Assembly: GCA_023268595.1 (NCBI GenBank)
Contig: JALQUD010000043.1
Coordinates: 1-8,375, forward strand
Length of the DNA: 8,375 nt
DNA from: Candidatus Saccharimonadia bacterium
GTDB lineage: Bacteria; Patescibacteriota; Saccharimonadia; Saccharimonadales; UBA4665
Direction of reading: 5' to 3'
The notes beneath the pieces were generated by a model. It was not told where the DNA came from. It did not search any database and was given only the letters and a program-made list of their open reading frames with translations. The position numbers were made by a program, and so were the translations under genes. Below, piece by piece: positions 1 through 4,950 of this stretch (position 1 is its first letter; every line of letters starts with the position of its first letter).

Positions 1-172
1 ATGCGGCTGTGTACGTGGTATACCCTACCAGGGCAATTACGGCTAGCACCACATTGGCCAGGCCATAGGCGAACCATGCCGGCAGCGTGCGACTGAAAAA
101 ACTACGTGATACGGCCGGCTTAGAAGCCTGCCCACGAACAGAAAGCGGGTATGTCGCATCGCTGTACGGCAT
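1..172 (-). CDS. Partial membrane protein, N-terminal 57 residues
   Basis: Reading the minus strand from the ATG at 172 gives 57 codons without a stop before the window edge, so the gene continues to the left. The product starts MPYSDATYPLSVRG. About 30 polar, weakly basic residues are followed by a hydrophobic stretch at about residues 33-51 (WFAYGLANVVLAVIALVGY), which looks like a single transmembrane helix or uncleaved signal anchor. A GGAG ribosome binding site (181-184) lies 8 bases before the ATG, and a strong promoter lies further upstream at 198-226, so the start is well supported. The gene is transcribed separately from the glycosyltransferase operon, because a terminator lies between them. 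The family cannot be named from this fragment. The anchor and short cytoplasmic tail would suit an exported enzyme or pilin-like protein, but that is a guess. Confidence 0.75.
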   Translation of the reverse strand, partial: MPYSDATYPLSVRGQASKPAVSRSFFSRTLPAWFAYGLANVVLAVIALVGYTTYTAA

Positions 173-197
173 TGCCAAAACTCCATTACTATTTTAT

Positions 198-226
198 ATT
201 ATACACTATATTTACTTTTTAATCAA
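198..226 (-). promoter_or_regulatory. Promoter for the left-edge gene
   Basis: On the minus strand TTGATT (-35, 221-226) and TATAAT (-10, 198-203) are separated by exactly 17 bases, inside a very AT-rich stretch. A GGAG ribosome binding site follows at 181-184 and the ATG at 172. The -10 matches the sigma-70-type consensus perfectly and the -35 matches 4 of 6 positions. It is the clearest promoter in the window, and drives the partial membrane protein. Confidence 0.75.
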
Positions 227-241
227 TACTATTGTATTGAT
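222..241. repeat. Inverted repeat overlapping the -35, possible operator
   Basis: ATCAATAC (222-229) and GTATTGAT (234-241) are perfect 8-bp inverted arms with a 4-bp centre. The left arm covers most of the -35 element of the promoter for the left-edge gene, so a bound dimeric regulator would be expected to block that promoter. There is no T-run, so it is not a terminator. The role as an operator is inferred from symmetry and position only, and AT-rich DNA makes chance palindromes more likely. Confidence 0.45.
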
Positions 242-243
242 AT

Positions 244-272
244 AATAAAAACAGCCCGGTCAATGGGCTGTT
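244..272 (-). terminator. Intrinsic terminator of the glycosyltransferase operon
   Basis: On the minus strand the 8-bp stem AACAGCCC/GGGCTGTT (272-265 with 257-250) closes a 7-base loop and runs straight into a T-rich tract (TTTATT, 249-244). It begins about 21 bases after the stop of the small membrane protein. It separates the two-gene operon from the promoter of the left-edge gene. The plus-strand reading lacks a good T-run, so it acts mainly on minus-strand transcripts. Confidence 0.85.
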
Positions 273-293
273 CTTAGGAGGGACACTTGGCGG

Positions 294-455
294 TTACGGA
301 CGACGGCTAGCGTCTTTGGAAGCCAACGTCACGAACACGCGAGCCATCAAGATGACTGCAATGGCGCACAGTACGATGGTGACACCGAACATCCACCAAG
401 AGACAGCGGTAACACCGGCCGATACCAGGCCGAATTGGGCTTTTTGTCCATACAT
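294..455 (-). CDS. 53-residue single-pass membrane protein, coupled to the glycosyltransferase
   Basis: The start chosen is the ATG at 455, giving 53 residues beginning MYGQKAQFGLVSAG and ending ASRRP. The same frame is open to an upstream ATG at 494, but that would overlap the glycosyltransferase gene. AAGGAG sits 10 bases before the ATG at 455, inside the last codons of the glycosyltransferase. Only two bases separate the glycosyltransferase stop (458-460) from this ATG, which implies translational coupling. Residues 20-45 form one hydrophobic helix containing a WW pair and a single Cys. The tail is basic (K, R, R), predicting an outside N-terminus and a cytoplasmic C-terminus. I recognise no family. 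Position and size suggest an accessory subunit of the glycosyltransferase, by analogy with small membrane partners of processive synthases such as PgaD/IcaD. It is shorter than those proteins and has one helix rather than two, so the analogy is one of arrangement, not homology. Confidence 0.75.
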   Translation of the reverse strand: MYGQKAQFGLVSAGVTAVSWWMFGVTIVLCAIAVILMARVFVTLASKDASRRP

Positions 456-457
456 GG

Positions 458-1600
458 TTAATTCACTCCTTCTACCGCATATTGGATTGACCAACGGTCT
501 TTCCGACGGCGCGTTATCTTACTCTTCAGAACCTCATGCCAGGCAGCCAGGAACCAACCGGCACGCATCCAAGCGAAGAATTCCTGTGGAACCAACGCGG
601 CGGCTAGCAGGATATCCTTACGGTCCCGATGCGGAATCAGGTATGCCTGGGCGGTGTCACTGGCGATGAAGATGAACGGCAGTATGATCCAGAATATGTT
701 GTGGCTCAGGCTACCGTAAGGGGTTGCGGCAATGATCAGCAGAGCGACCCATAGGATACGCAACACGGCGGCAAACAAGCCGAGTGCCTGCTGCATCCAA
801 TCGACTGCGGTCAAACGGTTAAAACCGAGAGAAATCAGATCTTCGACGGTTCCGACCTGCCATTTCATACGTTGCGCCCAAAGGGTGCGGGCCGATTTCA
901 TAGCATCGGTGTATGCACGGACAGTCGGTGAGATGTGGCAGACATAGCCCATTTCACGGATACGGTAGGTCAGTTCAAAGTCCTCGACCATCGATTCGTA
1001 ACTCCATGGGCCATCGCGGTCGTCCATGGCGGCGATCTGCTTCAGGACGCTGTTACGGATCGCACAGCCGGTGCCTGCCAGCACGCTAGTCCAACCACGG
1101 CGTAGTCCGGTCGTAGTCCATTTGGCGAATTCGGCGCGTTGCAGGCGGACCAGCATACTGTCACCAAGCATCGTGAACTTGGACGAAGAACCACCAAGCG
1201 TCGGATCCTGCTTGAACTCTTCAATCCAGTCAGCAATGGCGTTGTCTGGCAAGACGGTGTCTGCATCGAGACAGACGACAATATCCATATCACGGGCAAA
1301 TGTCCGCCACGCCCAGTTTAGGGCGCCGGATTTTTTGTGCTTGTTATTCTCCGTCTTCACGGCTATGACTGGATAGCTTCGGGCTATCTCATATGTAGCG
1401 TCGGTGCTATTGTCGCTGATGACTACGATCCTGTCCGCCGGACGGCTCTGTGCAAGCTGGGCTTCGATTGTCGCTGCTATCGATCCCGCCTCATTGTGGG
1501 CTGGAATAAGCACAGCAACGCTAACATCAGACTCGGTGCCAATGGTGTCCTTAGCGGGCACGATAGGCGAACACTTGAAATAATTGCTCAATAATTGCAT
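458..1600 (-). CDS. Family 2 glycosyltransferase, membrane-bound, processive type
   Basis: The 380-residue protein has a GT-A glycosyltransferase fold at about residues 26-250 and membrane segments after it. Visible motifs are the nucleotide-binding start VAVLIPAHNEAGSI (28-41), the metal-binding DAD (112-114), GTGC (176-179), the catalytic-base region ED (206-207) and QRMKW (243-247). The last corresponds to the Q-x-x-R-W signature of processive beta-glycan synthases, here with Lys for Arg. Hydrophobic segments follow at about 270-293, 300-320 and 328-356, with a basic tail (KITRRRKDR). There is no helix before the catalytic domain and no PilZ domain, so it is much shorter than BcsA and somewhat smaller than PgaC or HasA. 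It probably extends a beta-linked polysaccharide from a nucleotide sugar at the cytoplasmic membrane; the sugar cannot be read from sequence. The start has only a weak GTGAG ribosome binding site, but the next Met (residue 144) lies inside the catalytic domain. It has its own promoter and is co-transcribed with the small membrane protein downstream. Confidence 0.88.
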   Translation of the reverse strand: MQLLSNYFKCSPIVPAKDTIGTESDVSVAVLIPAHNEAGSIAATIEAQLAQSRPADRIVVISDNSTDATYEIARSYPVIAVKTENNKHKKSGALNWAWRTFARDMDIVVCLDADTVLPDNAIADWIEEFKQDPTLGGSSSKFTMLGDSMLVRLQRAEFAKWTTTGLRRGWTSVLAGTGCAIRNSVLKQIAAMDDRDGPWSYESMVEDFELTYRIREMGYVCHISPTVRAYTDAMKSARTLWAQRMKWQVGTVEDLISLGFNRLTAVDWMQQALGLFAAVLRILWVALLIIAATPYGSLSHNIFWIILPFIFIASDTAQAYLIPHRDRKDILLAAALVPQEFFAWMRAGWFLAAWHEVLKSKITRRRKDRWSIQYAVEGVN

Positions 1601-1623
1601 GGTATTGTCTCACTTTGAATCAC

Positions 1624-1652
1624 ACAATACACTATTTTTTGATTTATGTCAA
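1624..1652 (-). promoter_or_regulatory. Promoter of the glycosyltransferase operon
   Basis: On the minus strand a perfect TTGACA (-35, 1647-1652) is followed after 17 bases by TATTGT (-10, 1624-1629, 4 of 6). Transcription would begin near 1617, leaving a leader of about 17 bases before the ATG at 1600. The sequence around the -10 (ATAGTGTAT) is shared with the promoter at 198-226. Confidence 0.7.
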
Positions 1653-1686
1653 TTATCTTGTAATAGTTTAGTATTAAGTCTTATGT

Positions 1687-1704
1687 TTGTTAATAAGTTA
1701 ACAA
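1687..1704. repeat. 18-bp palindrome in the divergent control region, candidate operator
   Basis: TTGTTAA (1687-1693) and TTAACAA (1698-1704) are perfect 7-bp inverted arms around a 4-bp centre (TAAG). It lies between the divergent glycosyltransferase and endoglucanase genes. Its left arm coincides with the likely -35 of the endoglucanase promoter, and its centre lies about 78 bases upstream of the predicted glycosyltransferase start of transcription. A single regulator bound here could affect both genes. There is no adjoining T-run or GC-rich stem, so it is not a terminator. The operator role is inferred. Confidence 0.5.
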
Positions 1705-1715
1705 GATGACATAAT
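1687..1715 (+). promoter_or_regulatory. Probable promoter of the GH6 gene
   Basis: TTGTTA (1687-1692, 4 of 6) and CATAAT (1710-1715, 5 of 6) have a 17-base spacer. Only 9 bases separate the -10 from the ATG at 1725, so the transcript would have almost no leader. This agrees with the lack of a ribosome binding site. A weaker alternative further upstream is TTGTAA (1658-1663) with TATGTT (1682-1687) at an 18-base spacing, which would give a leader of about 30 bases. Confidence 0.5.
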
Positions 1716-1724
1716 CTAACAGAT

Positions 1725-2957
1725 ATGGTTCCCCTGATGAATGGCCGCAAAGCCTATGTTTTATGTCAAGCCAAGGTACGCTCCAGGATACGTTCGTATG
1801 ATGTTGAGCATGGCGTAAAACGTCGTGTGCTAGCCAGACCGATGGCGTCGGTCGCCATAACCTCAGTCCTAGCACTCACTGCGACAGCAGGCATCATTAC
1901 CCACACCAAGGCACAAAACGACATCATGCAACGACCAACCTCAAACAGTAGTAAGTCGAATCAGACCAAGACCACACCTCCCGGCAACCGACCTTCCAAG
2001 GCCGCCACCAAGCCGACGCCAAGCAAGACAACCGCCCCCGCAACAGCGCCAGAGCCAAAACCTACGACGGCAGCTCCCGGTTCCTATGGATTATGGCGCA
2101 TGCCCATATATGGCAAGCCGTTCGATGAGCATTACACGAAAACGCTTGGGGAGCTAACAGATGCGGAACATAAGCTGATAGACAAGCAGCGTACCATCCC
2201 GATTGCCCACTGGTTTGGCGACTGGGATACCGATCCACGGGCCGCGACCAGTAACGCTACGCGGATTGCCACATCAAAAGGCCAACTACCAGTCCTGGTC
2301 GCTTACAACATCCCCTTCAGGGATTGCGGCAGTTACTCAAGCGGTGGCGCAATCACCTACGAAGCATATGCCAGCTGGATCAATGAGTTTGCGAGCGGTA
2401 TCGGAGAGCGTCCTGCGGCAATAATCCTGGAACCCGATGCCCTAGCAGCGCTTGATTGCATGCCGGCCAACGACCAAGCTAAGCGAATCGCAGCGCTGGC
2501 AAACGCGGTTGCGACCCTAAAAGCCTTACCTAATGCGATGGTCTACATCGATGCCGGAAATCCGGCATGGCAGCCAGCCGCCACCATGGCACGACGGTTG
2601 CAGAGCGCCAATATCAGCCAGGCCGATGGCTTCAGCCTAAACGTAGCCAATTACAAAACTACCGCCGACAACCAGCGGTATGGCGACACCATATCTGCAA
2701 TGACTGGCGGAAAGCATTACGTCATAGATACCTCACGTAATGGCAACGGCAGCCTGTCCGCCGACAACTGGTGCAATAACCCGGCGGCAGCCCTTGGTCA
2801 GGCGCCAACCACTGCGACCGGCAATCCTCGCAACGACGCTTTGCTCTGGATTAAGATACCGTGGGAATCGGACGGTACGTGCAACGGCGGCCCACCAGCC
2901 GGCCAGCCAAACTGGCCGTTCTATTTCATCATCGCCCGCAATGCCGGCTGGCTATAA
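1725..2957 (+). CDS. Glycoside hydrolase family 6 endoglucanase, membrane-anchored
   Basis: The 410-residue protein should cleave beta-1,4-glucan with inversion, as family GH6 does. Order of parts: a basic N-terminus (1-39), a hydrophobic signal anchor (about 41-58), a Pro/Thr/Ser/Ala/Lys-rich linker (about 64-118) and the catalytic domain (about 119-410). Family signatures are plain: YNIPFRDCGSYSSGG with D200, ILEPDALA with the expected general acid D238, YIDAGNPAW with D276, GFSLNVANY, VIDTSRNGNGS and IKIPWESDGTC with D383. Cysteines 201/245 and 350/386 fit the two family disulfides, which implies an extracytoplasmic location. No key residue is missing. A start at 1725 has no ribosome binding site and lies just after a -10, so the mRNA may be leaderless; the Met at residue 5 (1737) is an alternative. 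It is the only complete plus-strand gene here, divergent from the glycosyltransferase. This suggests either a role in glycan synthesis like CslZ/BcsZ, or degradation of environmental or host glucan. Confidence 0.92.
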   Translation: MVPLMNGRKAYVLCQAKVRSRIRSYDVEHGVKRRVLARPMASVAITSVLALTATAGIITHTKAQNDIMQRPTSNSSKSNQTKTTPPGNRPSKAATKPTPSKTTAPATAPEPKPTTAAPGSYGLWRMPIYGKPFDEHYTKTLGELTDAEHKLIDKQRTIPIAHWFGDWDTDPRAATSNATRIATSKGQLPVLVAYNIPFRDCGSYSSGGAITYEAYASWINEFASGIGERPAAIILEPDALAALDCMPANDQAKRIAALANAVATLKALPNAMVYIDAGNPAWQPAATMARRLQSANISQADGFSLNVANYKTTADNQRYGDTISAMTGGKHYVIDTSRNGNGSLSADNWCNNPAAALGQAPTTATGNPRNDALLWIKIPWESDGTCNGGPPAGQPNWPFYFIIARNAGWL

Positions 2958-2959
2958 TC

Positions 2960-3748
2960 TCAGCTTAACCGGACGCTTAGCCCTAATCCGCCAAACTCGC
3001 GGCAAACAAAGACTGGTGAATCTTCAGTACTAGATTCCCTATCGTATACATAGCCTAACTGGTCGAAACTTGTCAGTGACGCCGGATCATCAACACGTTG
3101 GCGTATCATCCATCCGGCAAAAGCGCCACGTGCGATCTTGGCATGGACCACTACGAAGACCGGTTGGCCGGTCTTCGGACTGATAGTCATAAACTGAGGC
3201 GCGACAACCTTGGCCGATGATTCCAGATGCGGTAATACCGCCTTGCTATATTCAGCCGCCGCCAGATTGACGATCGTCTCAGTAGACGGCAAAGCCTTAG
3301 CGATACGGTCGGCCCAGTAGGCATAGAGATTTTTGAACGGCTCATCGGGTAGACGGTACGCCATCTCCAAGCGGTACGGATATATACCATCGTAGGGCTT
3401 GAGGACACCATACAAACCAGAAAGAATACGCAAGTGCTCATCAGCATAGCGCTTATCCGCCGCCGACCAGCGCTGGACTTGGAGACCGCTATAGATGTCA
3501 CCGATGAAGCTATCGACAGCCGCACGTTGATGCTTAGGCAAACTACTCCAGCCTGACATTAACGTGCATGTTTCATGAGCCAGCTTGGGAGAGATTTTCA
3601 TTATCCGCGCGACGTCAGACGGCGATAAGCTCTTGAGATACGCCGCCAGTTCGGCAGCAGACTCCAGTAATTGCGGCTTGGAAAGATGCTGGACGTTGTC
3701 CTTGGCGGCCGGACGCATAGTCTTTGAGGTATGAATCAGAATGAGCAT
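2960..3748 (-). CDS. yaaA: YaaA/DUF328 family peroxide stress protein
   Basis: At 262 residues it matches the usual YaaA length (about 258). Recognisable family blocks are the N-terminus MLILIHTSKTM, LSGLYGVLKPYDGIYPYRLEM (109-129), NLAAAEYSKAV (161-171), KIARG (204-208) and LGYVYD (231-236). In Escherichia coli YaaA is a cytoplasmic, DNA-binding protein that limits oxidative damage by lowering intracellular free iron during peroxide stress; a similar role here is inferred from homology. There is no signal peptide or membrane helix. The start at 3748 is fixed by the conserved N-terminus, yet no ribosome binding site precedes it. An extended -10-like element lies 6 bases upstream, so a leaderless transcript is possible. 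Read-through from the deacetylase operon, whose last gene ends 56 bp upstream with no terminator visible, is the alternative. The 3' end is convergent with the GH6 gene, with only 2 bp between stop codons. Confidence 0.93.
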   Translation of the reverse strand: MLILIHTSKTMRPAAKDNVQHLSKPQLLESAAELAAYLKSLSPSDVARIMKISPKLAHETCTLMSGWSSLPKHQRAAVDSFIGDIYSGLQVQRWSAADKRYADEHLRILSGLYGVLKPYDGIYPYRLEMAYRLPDEPFKNLYAYWADRIAKALPSTETIVNLAAAEYSKAVLPHLESSAKVVAPQFMTISPKTGQPVFVVVHAKIARGAFAGWMIRQRVDDPASLTSFDQLGYVYDRESSTEDSPVFVCREFGGLGLSVRLS

Positions 3749-3754
3749 GTGTCT

Positions 3755-3763
3755 ATGGTATCA
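3755..3763 (-). promoter_or_regulatory. Possible extended -10 for leaderless yaaA
   Basis: The minus strand reads TGATACCAT, an extended -10-like motif (TG-n-TACCAT, 4 of 6 in the hexamer), followed by 6 bases and then the yaaA ATG. A transcript starting there would begin at or next to the start codon. No -35 is recognisable 17 bases upstream, so the call is weak. Confidence 0.3.
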
Positions 3764-3768
3764 GGTCA

Positions 3769-3779
3769 GCATACTATGC
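3769..3779. repeat. 11-bp palindrome upstream of yaaA
   Basis: GCATA-C-TATGC is a perfect palindrome of 5-bp arms around one base. It lies just upstream of the putative yaaA -10, in the 56-bp gap after the beta-barrel protein gene. It has no T-run, so it is not a terminator. It could be an operator, but 5-bp arms are within chance expectation. Confidence 0.25.
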
Positions 3780-3804
3780 GCCGCTAGCCTCAGACTCCGA
3801 GAAG

Positions 3805-4941
3805 CTACCAACCACCCTGCCCGGTAGTGACGATGTTGCGCCACGGGCCGGCCGGTACGGCACTAGCCGGAACGAATGACCAGCTCGTACGGTTGACACC
3901 GGTCAGGCCCAGATAATCACGGACGGCCGGTGATACGTCCAAGCCGGCCTTGGCGCCCCAGGTATTGGCTGGCGTACCACCGCCAAAGACATACTGCGTA
4001 TCGTCTTCCTGCATCGGGCCGACGTCTTCCCACTGGGCATATGCCACCTTCCCGCCGTACGATATCTTGATCCAGGCGTTCTTGCACCAACTGATGCTAT
4101 TCGAGCGGTTAGGGCAGTTGCCGGCGCTAGCCTTACGGCTACCGTTCGGAGCTAGATCGTTATACGGCAGTGCGAAGTAGAACGGGTTCTCACGCGGTAC
4201 GAAGCCGGCCGGATAGTAACCGTTGCGGTTGTTCGGGTCGTCATAGCCGCCGAAATTGGCCTGCCAATTACCATCCCATGCGCTCTGGGCGTTACTGATG
4301 TGGGCGTTGCTGGCATCGGCCGCTTCGCCGACCCAGAAAATAGTGGTAATGATGTTATGATGCCAGCCATCCGAGGGCGCTGGCGCCGGAGCTGGAGCAG
4401 GTGCCGGAGCCGGAGTAGGTTTCGCAGATGGCGTGGCAGCAGGTGCGGACGATGGACTGGTAGCGGCCGGTTTACCGGCGGCTGCGGTCTGCTGGGCCGC
4501 ACCAGACGCAGCGGCTTTCTTAGCAGCTTCGCCTTGGGCTTTGCGTGAACCGGATGATGAGCCGGAAGCTTTCTGGTCAGACTTCCGTTCCGATCCTGAG
4601 GTAGTGCGGTCGCCAGATGAACCATCCGCCGATCGAGCCTGGCTACCCTGTCCCCGTACGGATCGCCAAGCATCCGCTGCCAGGCCGGAACCGGACTCAG
4701 CCTCCGTATGCAATACCAACCAGCCGGTCGGTATGCCGATTACTAATAACACGGCCAGCACGGCGGCCACGGCGAGTGGCCGCCGGCGTAGCGGCATGAA
4801 ACGCGCCGGAAGCCAGCGGCTGGCGGCGCGTGAGATGCCGGCCTTTGGGCGGCCGGATTTCGTTGATGTTTGACGTTTGTTTATTTTACGGTTCGGGGCA
4901 GCCTTCGTGGCCGCGCTTACCGAACGCTTATGTTTGGTCAC
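3805..4941 (-). CDS. Membrane-anchored protein with probable double-psi beta-barrel domain
   Basis: The 378-residue protein has a very basic N-terminus (1-54), one transmembrane helix (about 56-77), a low-complexity Ser/Ala/Gly/Lys-rich stalk (80-170), an Ala-Pro repeat (176-189) and a globular domain (about 191-378). In that domain WEDVGPM (304-310) and AGLDVSPAVRDYLGL (332-346) resemble the D-x-G-P and D-[LV]-S-x-A landmarks of double-psi beta-barrels in RlpA and expansin-like proteins. ENPFYFALPYND (251-262) and a Cys pair (276, 286) are further features. The topology puts the domain outside the membrane. RlpA-type barrels act on peptidoglycan and expansins on cellulose, so a glycan-directed role is plausible but unproven. 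The start is GTG at 4941, 9 bp after the deacetylase stop and without a good ribosome binding site, suggesting translational coupling. No closer in-frame start keeps the basic N-terminus. Homologues of the C-terminal domain are, as I recall, mostly annotated hypothetical. The exact activity is unknown. Confidence 0.8.
   Translation of the reverse strand: MTKHKRSVSAATKAAPNRKINKRQTSTKSGRPKAGISRAASRWLPARFMPLRRRPLAVAAVLAVLLVIGIPTGWLVLHTEAESGSGLAADAWRSVRGQGSQARSADGSSGDRTTSGSERKSDQKASGSSSGSRKAQGEAAKKAAASGAAQQTAAAGKPAATSPSSAPAATPSAKPTPAPAPAPAPAPAPSDGWHHNIITTIFWVGEAADASNAHISNAQSAWDGNWQANFGGYDDPNNRNGYYPAGFVPRENPFYFALPYNDLAPNGSRKASAGNCPNRSNSISWCKNAWIKISYGGKVAYAQWEDVGPMQEDDTQYVFGGGTPANTWGAKAGLDVSPAVRDYLGLTGVNRTSWSFVPASAVPAGPWRNIVTTGQGGW
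4375..4416 (-). repeat. Hexameric repeat encoding the Thr/Ala-Pro linker
   Basis: Seven hexamers (plus-strand form GGNGCN, with one GGAGT variant) encode TP followed by six AP units at residues 176-189 of the beta-barrel protein. The third codon positions vary, so it is a degenerate repeat rather than a fresh expansion. The product is a stiff, extended spacer lifting the C-terminal domain away from the membrane. Confidence 0.7.
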
Positions 4942-4950
4942 AGACCCATA

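Noticed and set aside
456..494. Upstream ATG at 494 for the small membrane protein
   Set aside because: It would add 13 residues overlapping the glycosyltransferase end. The ATG at 455 has AAGGAG at suitable spacing, so the shorter form is preferred.
316..669. Plus-strand frame of 117 codons over the small membrane protein and glycosyltransferase end
   Set aside because: It has no ribosome binding site and no family features, and it overlaps two minus-strand genes with supported starts and motifs.
4152..4673. Alternative minus-strand frame of 173 codons inside the beta-barrel protein gene
   Set aside because: It is Arg/Pro/His-rich, typical of an out-of-frame reading of biased sequence, and the main frame has the membrane anchor, stalk and conserved domain.
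4433..4873. Plus-strand frame of 146 codons
   Set aside because: It is antisense to the Ala/Ser-rich stalk of the beta-barrel protein. Its apparent protein composition is a by-product of that bias.
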